DNA from: Oscillospiraceae bacterium
Lineage (GTDB): Bacteria; Bacillota; Clostridia; Saccharofermentanales; Saccharofermentanaceae
Direction of reading: 5' to 3'
Assembly (NCBI GenBank): GCA_015069205.1
Contig: SVIZ01000007.1
Location: 1 to 64,000 of the forward strand
Length of the DNA: 64,000 nucleotides
Part shown: positions 25,840 to 34,093 of the stretch, piece by piece
How the letters are laid out: each line of letters opens with the position of its first letter
Position numbering within the stretch: the stretch's first letter is position 1
Made by a program: the position numbers and the translations under genes
The notes under the pieces: generated by a model
The model's database searches: none
The model's input: only the letters and a program-made list of their open reading frames with translations
What the model was told of the DNA's origin: nothing

Positions 25840-26931
25840 TCAGACAAAATAGAAGTCGGTGTCCCATCCGGGAATGCACCTGGTGTGGATCATGTATATC
25901 TTATAGTCACTTCTTATTTCAAGGACTTTCTGTACGAGAGTAAATACATCTTCGCTTCTGTGATAGCATGCGATCTTCATCACCGGACGGCATCTGTTTA
26001 TCGTATCCTTTGCGCCTTCGATTGCTGACAGTTCAGAACCTTCAACATCGAATTTAATGAAGCTCACGTTATCAAGGCCAAGCGAATCAACGGTGATCAC
26101 GTCTATCTCACGCGTGTTCTTTAATTCGACGTTGCTGTTTGTCAAAGCTCTCGTCCCCCTTCCTCTTGCGGTGGATACGAGTTCTTTTCCCGGCTTGTCT
26201 CCGATAAGGGCATTGATGCAGGTAACGTCGAATTCTTCTGCTTCCAGATCTTCTGCACATGCTTTGAGCTTTGCAAATGAATGGCACTCAGGCTCTAATG
26301 CAACAGCCTTTTTGAGGCACGGATATTTATTGAGATAACGAACTAATGTATCACCATAGTAAGCACCGAGATCGATAAAGCACCCGGGTTTTATCTGATC
26401 TAAAAGCCTGAATTCCTCATCAGGATCAGACTCGGAATCTTCAAGATAAGAGATGTCGCCCGTGAGTTTGTAATTGATGTAGTCTTCGTAGCACTTTTTT
26501 GAATTATCATCTGCAAGTTTTGAGTAAACGTCTTCAATTGAATCTTTATTGCCTTCATAGAATTCCCGGTTGAATAAAATGTCGCCGTATACGGGAACAT
26601 CAGGCACATAAAGTTCTCTTTCAGATGCTATCTTTGAGACCTGTCCGAGTACTTCGGGACGTGATGAGCCGAAGCAAACGAGAACGATGAAATCCCGACC
26701 TGCAAGCTTTTCGCAGCAGTCGGAATAAGATATGACTTTATATTCATGGAACATTCTGTCCCTGACAAAACCATCGCTCGCAAAAACGGCGGCAATGAGG
26801 TCTTTTAAGCCCCTGCGTTCAAGAACGGAAATTATCTTGTCTGCTCCGTCGCCTGTGCCGTAGAGGGCAATGGGGCGGCATTCAGCCGCAAGGTATTCCC
26901 AGAGATCGGATTTTGTTTTCGAGATGTTCAT
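25840..26931 (-). CDS. FkbM-type SAM-dependent methyltransferase
   Basis: The 363-residue protein has an N-terminal Rossmann-like region (about 15-110, IALYGTGDGADKIISVLE) and a C-terminal FkbM methyltransferase domain. The latter shows CFIDLGAYYGDTLVRYL (SAM-binding glycine motif), AVALEPECHSFAKL, then VITVDSLGLDNVSFIKFDVEGSE and the Ile/Glu-rich FkbM end. Such proteins O-methylate sugars or glycans, so a surface glycan substrate is likely. The ATG at 26931 is chosen for the sensible N-terminus; it lacks a Shine-Dalgarno site but sits seven bases after a TATACT element. The frame stays open upstream without supporting signals. Confidence 0.8.
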   Translation of the reverse strand: MNISKTKSDLWEYLAAECRPIALYGTGDGADKIISVLERRGLKDLIAAVFASDGFVRDRMFHEYKVISYSDCCEKLAGRDFIVLVCFGSSRPEVLGQVSKIASERELYVPDVPVYGDILFNREFYEGNKDSIEDVYSKLADDNSKKCYEDYINYKLTGDISYLEDSESDPDEEFRLLDQIKPGCFIDLGAYYGDTLVRYLNKYPCLKKAVALEPECHSFAKLKACAEDLEAEEFDVTCINALIGDKPGKELVSTARGRGTRALTNSNVELKNTREIDVITVDSLGLDNVSFIKFDVEGSELSAIEGAKDTINRCRPVMKIACYHRSEDVFTLVQKVLEIRSDYKIYMIHTRCIPGWDTDFYFV

Positions 26932-26938
26932 AGTGATA

Positions 26939-26944
26939 AGTATA
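26939..26944 (-). promoter_or_regulatory. -10 element immediately before the FkbM start
   Basis: On the minus strand TATACT (26944-26939) lies seven bases before the ATG, and TTGCGA (26966-26961) is a -35 candidate at 16-base spacing. The arrangement suggests a leaderless mRNA. Confidence 0.4.
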
Positions 26945-27061
26945 TATTCTCGTGCTGATTTCGCAAAACAAAAATCGCCTGCAACATTTTCCGGAGTGTA
27001 TCTGTATATATGGTAACAACACGGAAGACGGCAGTACCCGTCAAAAATGGAGGATAGAATT

Positions 27062-28195
27062 ATGAAAAAAGGCGCAATCATTGGAATCGTAGCCGGAGCG
27101 GTAGTTCTTAATATCGCGGCATTCTCGTTATTCGGCGCTTACCTTAACGGTGCAAAAGCCGCAAGTTCGGATATCAGGACTCACAACGGTGAAGTTCAGA
27201 TGCTTTCCGGAGATGTTTACTACGGTACTGATACCAAGTCCCTTACAAGCGACATGGATTTTACAGCTGAAGCGGAATTTGCAGACGAAGCTGCTTTCAC
27301 AACAGGCATGTCAAACAGCCCGGTTGCACCTTCGCCTGACGATCCGGGTGTTAACGTAGATCCGTCACAGGGAAGACTTCTCATAAGAACGGTCATGATA
27401 ACAGCGGAGACAACGAATTATAACAAGGTTGCAGCTGATCTGGAGAGCCGTGTAAGAGAATGCGGCGGATACATTGAATATTCTTCAATGCACGGCACGG
27501 GCAACAACAAGGATCTCCGTTCGGGTTCATATACCGTACGTGTTCCTGCAGACAAGCTCGACTCACTCATTGAAGCAGTCGGCACAAGCTGCACAGTAAC
27601 ATCTTCCAATGAAAGCACTACAGACGTAACACTTGAATACGTTGATACAAAGGCAAGGATCGAATCTTTAAGAGTTGAATACGACCAGCTTCTTACGCTC
27701 CTTTCCCAGGCAGAAGATCTCGATACGATCATCGTTCTTCAGAACAGACTTACAGATGTCAGATATCAGATCGAGAGTGCAGAATCCAGAGTAAGAGTTC
27801 TTGAGAACCAGGTCCAGTATGCGACTCTTACACTCACACTCAATGAAGTTCTTGAGGAAAAGGAAATAGAAGAGCCCCACGTCGTAACATACGGCGAGAA
27901 GGTTTCCAACCAGTTCAAGCAGACATGGGAAAACACAGTTGAGTTCTTCCAGAATGCACTTCTCGGACTCATCGCATGCATTCCCGGCATCGTAGTAATG
28001 ATAGTAATCGCTGCTGTAGTTCTCATCATCGTCTTTACGGCACGCAAGAAGAGAAGAGCAAGAAGAGCAAAGGCGCTCGCAGCTAAAGAAGCTGAAAAGA
28101 TCGCAGAAAAGAAATCTGAAGAAAAGAAATCCGAAGATAAAAACGAGACAAAGGAGGACAAGAAGGAAGAGAAAAAAGAATCAGCAAAAGACTAA
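27062..28195 (+). CDS. DUF4349-domain membrane protein
   Basis: The 377-residue protein has an N-terminal membrane anchor (about 3-25), an acidic extracellular segment and a DUF4349 domain (about 100-265). The domain has paired coiled-coil helices around ARIESLRVEYDQLLTLLSQA and IIVLQNRLTDVRYQIESAES. A second membrane helix (about 300-325) precedes a highly charged Lys/Glu cytoplasmic tail. The family is of unknown function and is common in Firmicutes. The start at 27062 is fixed by a GGAGG site nine bases upstream. A possible earlier ATG at 27047 contains that site. It is divergent from the FkbM gene. Confidence 0.85.
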   Translation: MKKGAIIGIVAGAVVLNIAAFSLFGAYLNGAKAASSDIRTHNGEVQMLSGDVYYGTDTKSLTSDMDFTAEAEFADEAAFTTGMSNSPVAPSPDDPGVNVDPSQGRLLIRTVMITAETTNYNKVAADLESRVRECGGYIEYSSMHGTGNNKDLRSGSYTVRVPADKLDSLIEAVGTSCTVTSSNESTTDVTLEYVDTKARIESLRVEYDQLLTLLSQAEDLDTIIVLQNRLTDVRYQIESAESRVRVLENQVQYATLTLTLNEVLEEKEIEEPHVVTYGEKVSNQFKQTWENTVEFFQNALLGLIACIPGIVVMIVIAAVVLIIVFTARKKRRARRAKALAAKEAEKIAEKKSEEKKSEDKNETKEDKKEEKKESAKD

Positions 28196-28304
28196 TCCTA
28201 AAAAAGCATAGATAATAAATCTGTAAATGGAATCTGAGTTCAAGGCCGTAGATTAAGGATTTTAGGAATAAAGGGCTAAATATAAATTGGAATAAGAAAC
28301 AAGT

Positions 28305-29021
28305 TCAGAATTCATATACAGAAAAATCACAACCGGCTGCGAAGCTCTCCCAACCATCGGGACCTCCGCAGCCGATGTTGTCATATACCGCACATGTCTT
28401 AAAACCGCCTGCTTTGGCGCCTTTCATGGCCTGCGGAACGTCGTCGAAAACAACAGCCTTGTCAGGCGTTACGACGATTCCCGGAGCAGAAATATAATCG
28501 GTTGCGCGAAGGAAGATATCCGGTGAACCCTTATCTGTCTTGTTGCCGAGATCTTCTAACGTGATAACGAAATCAAACATGTTTCTTATGCCGGTGTGAA
28601 CCAGTGAAGCCTCAGCATTTCTGCGTGACAGAGCCGTCGTTACGCACAAAGAAAAGCCGAGTCTTTTTGCTTCTTCAAGATATTCTTCCGCGCCTTTTTT
28701 GAGGCACACCTCAGACTTGTAAAAGCCGTATACCATTGACTCCCATGTGTCGACGATCTCCTGCCATGTGAGCGGGATCCTGTACTTGGTCTGGGTATAT
28801 CTTGCGGCATCTTCGATCGATGCGCGCTTTACGACTTCGGTATATTCCGGAGTTACATCATATCCATAGCGCCCCAAGAAATCCTTATCGACATCGTGCC
28901 ATACGGTCATCGAATCGAGGAGAGTTCCGTCGAGATCGAATATGAGCAGCTTAACGCCTTCTTTCGAGAGCGCTTTTAAGTCGGGAAAAGGTGCAAAAGA
29001 AGATAAGTCTTTCTTCATCAT
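28305..29021 (-). CDS. HAD-superfamily phosphatase coupled to fumarase
   Basis: The 238-residue HAD hydrolase of the beta-phosphoglucomutase-like type has nucleophile motif DLDGTLLDS (about residues 30-38), a helical cap, TTALSRR (motif II) and a late VVFDDVP acidic motif. It is a cytoplasmic phosphatase of unknown substrate. The start overlaps the stop of the fumarase beta gene by four bases, so it is translationally coupled to it. Coupling to a central metabolic enzyme suggests a housekeeping or metabolite-clearing role. That is inference. Confidence 0.8.
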   Translation of the reverse strand: MMKKDLSSFAPFPDLKALSKEGVKLLIFDLDGTLLDSMTVWHDVDKDFLGRYGYDVTPEYTEVVKRASIEDAARYTQTKYRIPLTWQEIVDTWESMVYGFYKSEVCLKKGAEEYLEEAKRLGFSLCVTTALSRRNAEASLVHTGIRNMFDFVITLEDLGNKTDKGSPDIFLRATDYISAPGIVVTPDKAVVFDDVPQAMKGAKAGGFKTCAVYDNIGCGGPDGWESFAAGCDFSVYEF

Positions 29022-29641
29022 TCCATGTATGAGAGCTTGCCCTTGAGGTTCTCCAGTGCCTGCTCTCTTTTTGTGTTGAAGTCGGCTTTGTTATTCTCGA
29101 TAAGGTTGTTGCCGTATGAATCGATGGATACGATCAAAGGTCCGAACTTATCTGCTTTAAGCTTCCACATTGCTTCGGGCATTCCGAGATCGAGCCACTC
29201 AACGCCTTCCACGTCTACGACTTCCTCAGCTGCGACTACTGCGCATCCGCCGGGGAAGATAGTGTGGATCGCACAGTTGTCGATACAGCCCTGTGTAGTC
29301 TTGGGACCCATGCCGCCCTTGCCGATGATGATTTTAACGCCGGTCTTCTCAAGGAATTCAGCCTGAGCCTTTTCCATACGCATGGATGTTGTAGGACCGA
29401 CGCTGATTACCTTGTACTTGTCAGGTTCGCCTTCGGCATTGATCTTCTTCATGATAGGGCCTGCGTGGAAGATGGCCTTGCCCTTGAGGTCTACCGGAGG
29501 TTCCTTGCCGGAGATAACGACTCTGTGATGAACATCGTCTCTTCCGGTTACGATGTCACCTGTAAGATAGATGACGTCACCGATGTGAACTTTCTTTATA
29601 TCTTCGTCTGATACGGGTGTTTTGAATTCAAAAGTGCTCAT
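29018..29641 (-). CDS. Fumarate hydratase (class I, Fe-S), beta subunit
   Basis: The 207-residue protein matches the C-terminal/beta part of the Fe-S hydro-lyase family. GKGGMGPKTTQGCIDNCAIH (about 103-122) and GCAVVAAEEVVDV are characteristic. With the alpha subunit it should interconvert fumarate and malate using an oxygen-labile 4Fe-4S cluster. Tartrate dehydratase is the alternative for this family; gene order and sequence do not separate them with certainty. It overlaps the alpha gene by four bases upstream and the HAD gene by four bases downstream. Confidence 0.88.
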   Translation of the reverse strand: MSTFEFKTPVSDEDIKKVHIGDVIYLTGDIVTGRDDVHHRVVISGKEPPVDLKGKAIFHAGPIMKKINAEGEPDKYKVISVGPTTSMRMEKAQAEFLEKTGVKIIIGKGGMGPKTTQGCIDNCAIHTIFPGGCAVVAAEEVVDVEGVEWLDLGMPEAMWKLKADKFGPLIVSIDSYGNNLIENNKADFNTKREQALENLKGKLSYME

Positions 29642-30537
29642 AAGACTGCCCCCTTATGTGTGAAGAAATCGTAGGTGAAGTCAGGCTTGATCTTAATTCC
29701 TGCCCTTCTGTGTGCCCAGCATGCGGTGGACATACCCATCGCGAGAGTAGCGGGGTGTCTTGATGCCTGCTCGATGTTTACACCCATTACGGACAGCTTG
29801 CCGCCGAATCCGCCGGGCCCTAAGCCGATCGAATTAAGGCCGTCTTCCAGAAGTTTTTCCATCTCGGCTGCCTTGGGGTTCGGGTTATGTGAACCGACCT
29901 GTCTTAAGAGTGCTTTCTTTGAAAGCTTTGCGGCAACTTCGGAGGAGCCTGCGATACCGATTCCGACAAGGCACGGAGGGCAGGCATTTACGCCGTATGT
30001 GGTCATCTGCTCGAAAACTGCCTTTGCGATGCCTTCGTATCCTTCAAGAGGCATAAGGACTTTGGAGAAGCCGGGCAGTGAGCATCCGCCGCCTGCCATG
30101 TAGAAATAGAGTTCCAGTTCATCGCTGTCTTTAACGATCTCCCAGTCGATCCATGGACTGTGGGTACCGATGTTGTTACCGGTATTCTTCTCATCGAAAA
30201 CCTCGACCGCATTAGGTCTCAAAGGTGCATTCTTTGTTGCTTCCTTAACAGCATCGATAAGTGCATCTTCAATGATGTCCATGTAAGGCCACTTGGAACC
30301 TACGCGTGCAAAGAACTGCGGGATGCCCGTGTCCTGACAGGAAGGTCTCTTCAAAGAATCTGCAAGCTGCATGTTCTTTTCCATGACATTGTAGATGTCG
30401 GGAGCAAAGCCCTCATTCTCGATCTCTTTCATCTGTGATAAACGGAGCTTAACATCGTCAGGAAGGTGTCCTGCGGAGTAGCTCATGAATGATGCGACAA
30501 GTGCTGATAACTGTTCGCGGGGTAAGTCGGATGACAT
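29638..30537 (-). CDS. Fumarate hydratase (class I, Fe-S), alpha subunit
   Basis: The 299-residue alpha subunit carries the cluster-ligand cysteines in RPSCQDTG (about residues 61-68), GGGCSLPG and NACPPCLVGIGIAGSS, plus the C-terminal GGFGGKLSVMG block. Class I two-subunit fumarases are typical of anaerobes and are destroyed by oxygen. It is the first gene of a three-gene coupled operon (alpha, beta, HAD). A good CGGAGG site precedes the start. The presence of a SufCB pair and a rubrerythrin nearby fits an Fe-S-dependent anaerobic metabolism. Confidence 0.9.
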   Translation of the reverse strand: MSSDLPREQLSALVASFMSYSAGHLPDDVKLRLSQMKEIENEGFAPDIYNVMEKNMQLADSLKRPSCQDTGIPQFFARVGSKWPYMDIIEDALIDAVKEATKNAPLRPNAVEVFDEKNTGNNIGTHSPWIDWEIVKDSDELELYFYMAGGGCSLPGFSKVLMPLEGYEGIAKAVFEQMTTYGVNACPPCLVGIGIAGSSEVAAKLSKKALLRQVGSHNPNPKAAEMEKLLEDGLNSIGLGPGGFGGKLSVMGVNIEQASRHPATLAMGMSTACWAHRRAGIKIKPDFTYDFFTHKGAVL

Positions 30538-30674
30538 AAGAAAACCTCCGTAAATTCTTTTCGTGACAATTATATAACAAGTGGCAGTGCTAATGTCCCC
30601 ACACTTTCAAAAGAAAACCAAGTTCTTTATAATAAGCAAAATAATTAAATGATTTAAGATTATGAGGTATTGAA

Positions 30675-32081
30675 ATGACCGGGGAAGTTAAGGCACAAAC
30701 TCCGTTGATCGCGAAGATCGCATCCGACAAGGTTTTATGCTACATATCGATGGCTCTGCTTGCGGCACTGCCTGTAGTAGAGCTCTTTACTGAGATATTG
30801 AAAAGCACAAAGCTCAAGGCATTCAGGACATGGTATCCTTCTTTTCACCAGCCTTATGTCGTAGGTATTTTCGGCATCATCTTAACTTTGTTCGTCATCC
30901 TGTCCTTCATCGGAAGATCGGCAGCCGGAAAGTTCAGATTCTACGTTGCTGATGTTTTCTATTTCACGCTCATGGCATTCATGCTCATCTCCATGTTCTG
31001 CTCACAGAACTTCGGCGTATTTTCCGAAGGCCAGAAATACTATATGGAGCATCCTACACACTTCCTTTGCTACTACGGACTTTTCTATGCGGGTTCGATG
31101 ATCGAAGATACAAAGCTCAGAAGAAATGTCCTCGCAACCTATGTGATCGTTGCAATTATCCAGGGCATCGTAGCATTCCTCCAGACAAGAGGGATCGAGA
31201 TCTCTTACTGTCTGTTCGAAGCTGACCGTCCGGGCTATACAGCCACATACGGACTTCTTCAGAATACAAACTTCTACGGAACACTCTCATGCGTTCTTAC
31301 TGCAGCCACATCAGGCCTTTTCATCATGAGTTCCAAGATCTTCAAGAAGAAGGCTTTAAAGTGGGCTATATTCGCGCTTGCAATTCTCATGTTCTACACA
31401 ATGATCGCAAGCATGGCACGTCTTGCATGGCTTGGCCTGGGAGCGATGATCCTGATGTACATCATCTCATTTGTCATCATGCGCAAGGGTGCGATCGATA
31501 ATGATTCATTAAGACAGATCATCATAGACTTCATAACACTCATCATTGGATTCATTGTGGTAATAATCCTCAACATCATCCTTGAGCCTTCCATCACGGA
31601 TAAGCTCGAGCAGACATCTGAAGACGTTGCTGAGATTACCGAGACAGGCAACGTAAACATCGGTAACGGAAGAGGCGATATCTGGAGAGCTGCACTCTCA
31701 AGTGTTCCGCGCCATTGGGCTACGGGCATCGGTCTTGATAACCTCACCGCTGCATTCAGGGAGCAGCCCGGCTGGCAGAAAGGTATGTATGTTCAGGCAA
31801 AGGGCCACTGCGAATATATCCACACACTCGCAACACAGGGTGTCTTTGCACTGGTCAACTATGTAGCACTTCTCCTTTATGCTACAGTCAGCACCGTTAA
31901 GGGTATCGTCCATGAGAAGAACGACATTAAGCGCAGCTTCCTTTGGATCTTCTTCGGTGTCTTTGTAGCTTATATCTCACAGGCGCTGGTCAGCAGCAGC
32001 GTAATGAACGTAGCACCTTATTTCTGGCTCATATTAGGATTGGTAACACCCAGGATAAAGCCCATTTCATTTAAGAAGTGA
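30675..32081 (+). CDS. O-antigen ligase/Wzy-like membrane protein
   Basis: The 468-residue integral membrane protein has about 11 helices. A large loop (about 325-385) carries GNGRGDIWRAALSSVPRHW and later GHCEYIHTLATQG, the arginine/histidine pattern of the Wzy/WaaL O-antigen polymerase-ligase family. It should join glycan repeat units or attach them to an acceptor at the outer face of the membrane. A GAGGT site precedes the start. It is 17 bases ahead of the esterase gene on the same strand. A TATAAT at 30628-30633 could be the promoter. A second Wzy-like protein is encoded at 48371-49579. Confidence 0.8.
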   Translation: MTGEVKAQTPLIAKIASDKVLCYISMALLAALPVVELFTEILKSTKLKAFRTWYPSFHQPYVVGIFGIILTLFVILSFIGRSAAGKFRFYVADVFYFTLMAFMLISMFCSQNFGVFSEGQKYYMEHPTHFLCYYGLFYAGSMIEDTKLRRNVLATYVIVAIIQGIVAFLQTRGIEISYCLFEADRPGYTATYGLLQNTNFYGTLSCVLTAATSGLFIMSSKIFKKKALKWAIFALAILMFYTMIASMARLAWLGLGAMILMYIISFVIMRKGAIDNDSLRQIIIDFITLIIGFIVVIILNIILEPSITDKLEQTSEDVAEITETGNVNIGNGRGDIWRAALSSVPRHWATGIGLDNLTAAFREQPGWQKGMYVQAKGHCEYIHTLATQGVFALVNYVALLLYATVSTVKGIVHEKNDIKRSFLWIFFGVFVAYISQALVSSSVMNVAPYFWLILGLVTPRIKPISFKK

Positions 32082-32097
32082 CATCAGGAAGGGGGGC

Positions 32098-32991
32098 ATG
32101 CCCATGTTCGATTCTTTACTCCGTTCTAAAGCAGAGAAGGAAAGCCAGTTATTTATCAAGAACTGCATTGCCTTTGACACGCCGAGACTCGAGAATGAAG
32201 TCTTTCCCTCAGAATGCGGGACGGAAATGGACGTGGTATATAAAGACGGCAGCAAACACTTAAAACTTGATGTTTATACCCCTTCCGGATGTGCCGGTGC
32301 AAAAGAATGCTTCATCCTGATCCACGGCGGCGCATTTGTATACGGATTCAAGAAACTTGACCAGAACTTCGGAATGCACCTTGCCATAAAGGCAGGCATT
32401 CCTGTCGTAAATGTTGACTACACTCTCATGCCGGAATCAGATCTCCCGCAGATAATCACCGAGATCTTCGAGGCAATGAACTTCGTCTATACAAAATACG
32501 GCTTTGAGACGTTCCACACTGTCGGAGATTCCGCAGGCGGCTACCTGGCCTATATGGTGGCCGTGGCAGCAAGGAACAGCAATGTTGCTCAGGGAATGCT
32601 TGTTTCCGTGAGCCCCAAAGGAACAGTTGAATCAGCAGGTCTGATCTGTCCCGGCATCAGAAATACGACCAAGGCTTTCCCGGGAATCTATTTTGAGAAG
32701 TTGAGCGGTTCAAAAGATGATCGTCAGCGTCTCCCGGACTATGCATACGACCTTAACCTTATTGCAAAAAAGGACAGTGACCTCAGAGTTGCCGTAATTA
32801 CCGGCGAGGATGACTTCCTTCTTCCGCAGGACCGTGAATTCAAAGACAATGTTCCCGGCGCGGTTTACTACGAAGCCAATAATGACGGCGATCTTAAGAT
32901 GCACCATGTTTTCCCGATCGCACATCCGGAATGGCCGCAGTCAGTCAAGGCGATAGAGCTTATCGCTGAGAATGCGGTGGGGAGAAGGTAA
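32098..32991 (+). CDS. Alpha/beta-hydrolase, esterase of the hormone-sensitive lipase type
   Basis: The 297-residue hydrolase has the oxyanion motif HGGAF (near residue 77), the nucleophile elbow GDSAGG and a late His in a KMHHVF segment with Asp in GEDDF. It is probably a cytoplasmic or membrane-associated carboxylesterase/deacetylase, possibly acting on acylated glycans given the neighbour. An ATG six bases further downstream is equally compatible with the GGGGG site, so the first two residues are uncertain. A MITE-like element begins right after the stop codon. Confidence 0.8.
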   Translation: MPMFDSLLRSKAEKESQLFIKNCIAFDTPRLENEVFPSECGTEMDVVYKDGSKHLKLDVYTPSGCAGAKECFILIHGGAFVYGFKKLDQNFGMHLAIKAGIPVVNVDYTLMPESDLPQIITEIFEAMNFVYTKYGFETFHTVGDSAGGYLAYMVAVAARNSNVAQGMLVSVSPKGTVESAGLICPGIRNTTKAFPGIYFEKLSGSKDDRQRLPDYAYDLNLIAKKDSDLRVAVITGEDDFLLPQDREFKDNVPGAVYYEANNDGDLKMHHVFPIAHPEWPQSVKAIELIAENAVGRR

Positions 32992-32994
32992 CAA

Positions 32995-33130
32995 AAAGGC
33001 GTCGTCTCAAAATGCCGGATTTTTTCGGAGTCTTTGACCTCATATCGCAGAAAAATCACAGTAACCGTCATAGCCTTGATCCATACCAAATAAACAGGGA
33101 CCATCTCATCCATTCTGAGACAGCCCCTTT
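32995..33130. mobile_element. MITE-like element with imperfect 20-bp terminal inverted repeats
   Basis: The left end (32995-33014, AAAGGCGTCGTCTCAAAATG) and the inverted right end (33111-33130, read as AAAGGGGCTGTCTCAGAATG) agree at 16 of 20 positions. The 136-bp element has no reading frame. The GGGGCTGTCTCA core resembles terminal repeats of IS1182-type elements, from memory. It sits four bases after the esterase stop codon. No clear target duplication is visible. Confidence 0.5.
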
Positions 33131-33149
33131 CTGTTTTTGCTTATACGAT

Positions 33150-33803
33150 TTACTGTTTGGCGTGGGTCTCGTCATACGTCTTGTTGATAAGCTTTGAGAT
33201 GGGCTTATAAACAAGGAACGTGATAAGACCTACGACTATACCCTTGAAAAGATTGAACGGAACGAATACTGCAAACAAAAGCGAGATCTTGTCTTTAACG
33301 AGCGGGTTAACTTCAGCACTCATGCCGATGATGGCTTCCATGGGGAATCCCATTACCGAACCGTACAGGGGAAGAGTGATGAATGCGTTAACGGGAACTG
33401 CAATAAGAGCGAGAGCCAATGTTGCGATACCCATTGAAGCAGCGGCGCCTTTTCTGGTGCGGAACTTGCGGTAGATGAGACCTGCAGTTGCCACATAGAT
33501 AACTCCCGTAACGAAGTTTGAAAGTTCGCCGATACCCATCGTCTGTGTAACGGGAAGGTGAATGAGGTTCTTAAGAAGCTCGATCACGATACCCCATACA
33601 GGACCTAACGCGAATGTGCCGATAAGCACGGGAAGTTCTGCAAAGTCGAACTTGAGGAATACCGGCATAAACGGGAGCGGTATTTCAAGATACATAAGAA
33701 GGACTGCCATTGCAGTGAGGATTGCACATGCAGCAATGCGGCGAATCGTGATCTTGCGCGCAGCACGAGAATCCGTCTTAACGGTTACCTGGGTTTCAGT
33801 CAT
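33150..33803 (-). CDS. ribU: Riboflavin ECF transporter S component
   Basis: The 217-residue membrane protein has about six helices of the ECF substrate-binding type: a short Arg-rich N-terminus, then LYLEIPLPFMPVFLKFDFAE, matching RibU-like proteins, and then the PVLIGTFALGPVWG segment. The function is set by the FMN riboswitch directly upstream, which controls riboflavin genes. The ECF ATPase and T subunits are not in this window. The ATG at 33803 has an AGGAAG site; frames open further upstream run into the riboswitch and are not real. The protein imports riboflavin with shared energy-coupling subunits. Confidence 0.92.
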   Translation of the reverse strand: MTETQVTVKTDSRAARKITIRRIAACAILTAMAVLLMYLEIPLPFMPVFLKFDFAELPVLIGTFALGPVWGIVIELLKNLIHLPVTQTMGIGELSNFVTGVIYVATAGLIYRKFRTRKGAAASMGIATLALALIAVPVNAFITLPLYGSVMGFPMEAIIGMSAEVNPLVKDKISLLFAVFVPFNLFKGIVVGLITFLVYKPISKLINKTYDETHAKQ

Positions 33804-33817
33804 AAGAAATACACTTC

Positions 33818-33957
33818 CTTTCTTCCGGACTTTACCGTCGGCCCCTGGAATCACACCGGGTCAACCTCATTTTGAACAAAATTTATGAGGCTTGCGGGCT
33901 TACGCTTTTTGGCGCTCACCGCCGGTCGGAGAATCACACTCCGCCTTGGACGCCTCA
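33818..33957 (-). ncRNA. FMN riboswitch (RFN element) upstream of ribU
   Basis: On the minus strand the leader contains the RFN landmarks in order: GGCGGAGTGTGATTCTCC, CGACCGGCGGT, AAGCCCGCAAGC, CCGGTGTGATTCC, GGGGCCGACGGTAAAGTCC and the closing GGAAGAAAGGAAG. These are the conserved arms and junctions of the FMN aptamer. It should lower ribU expression when FMN is plentiful. The ribosome binding site of ribU lies immediately after the aptamer, so translational control is likely. No separate terminator hairpin is visible. Confidence 0.95.
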
Positions 33958-33985
33958 ATTATACCCTCTGAAGGCTGATTTGCAA
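33958..33985 (-). promoter_or_regulatory. Promoter of the ribU riboswitch transcript
   Basis: Reading the minus strand, TTGCAA (33985-33980) and TATAAT (33963-33958) are separated by 16 bases and lie just before the aptamer. Confidence 0.6.
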
Positions 33986-34035
33986 CTCTTTTTATGACAA
34001 TATGGTGCAGTTATGTGGCATTTATTTTAAATAAC

Positions 34036-34064
34036 TTGACTCGTGTTCAAAATCGGTGTAGAAA
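34036..34064 (+). promoter_or_regulatory. Promoter of the aminoethylphosphonate-glycan operon
   Basis: TTGACT (34036-34041) and TAGAAA (34059-34064) are 17 bases apart. The start of transcription would be near 34071, at a dyad preceding the first gene. Confidence 0.6.
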
Positions 34065-34067
34065 TAT

Positions 34068-34086
34068 CCCGATATTAAACATCGGG
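34068..34086 (+). promoter_or_regulatory. Dyad at the operon start overlapping the ribosome binding site
   Basis: CCCGAT (34068-34073) and ATCGGG (34081-34086) form a 6-bp stem with a 7-base loop. The 3' arm overlaps the GGGGG site (34084-34088) before the ATG at 34094. It could be an operator for the HTH encoded at the start of the first gene, or an RNA hairpin limiting translation. Confidence 0.45.
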
Positions 34087-34093
34087 GGTTATT

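Noticed and set aside
33804..33854. N-terminal extension of ribU
   Set aside because: The frame is open further upstream, but those codons are the conserved 3' part of the FMN riboswitch and the ribosome binding site belongs to the ATG at 33803.
33562..33888. Plus-strand reading frame opposite ribU and its riboswitch
   Set aside because: It is antisense to a clear membrane protein gene and an RNA element, has no ribosome binding site and no recognisable domain.
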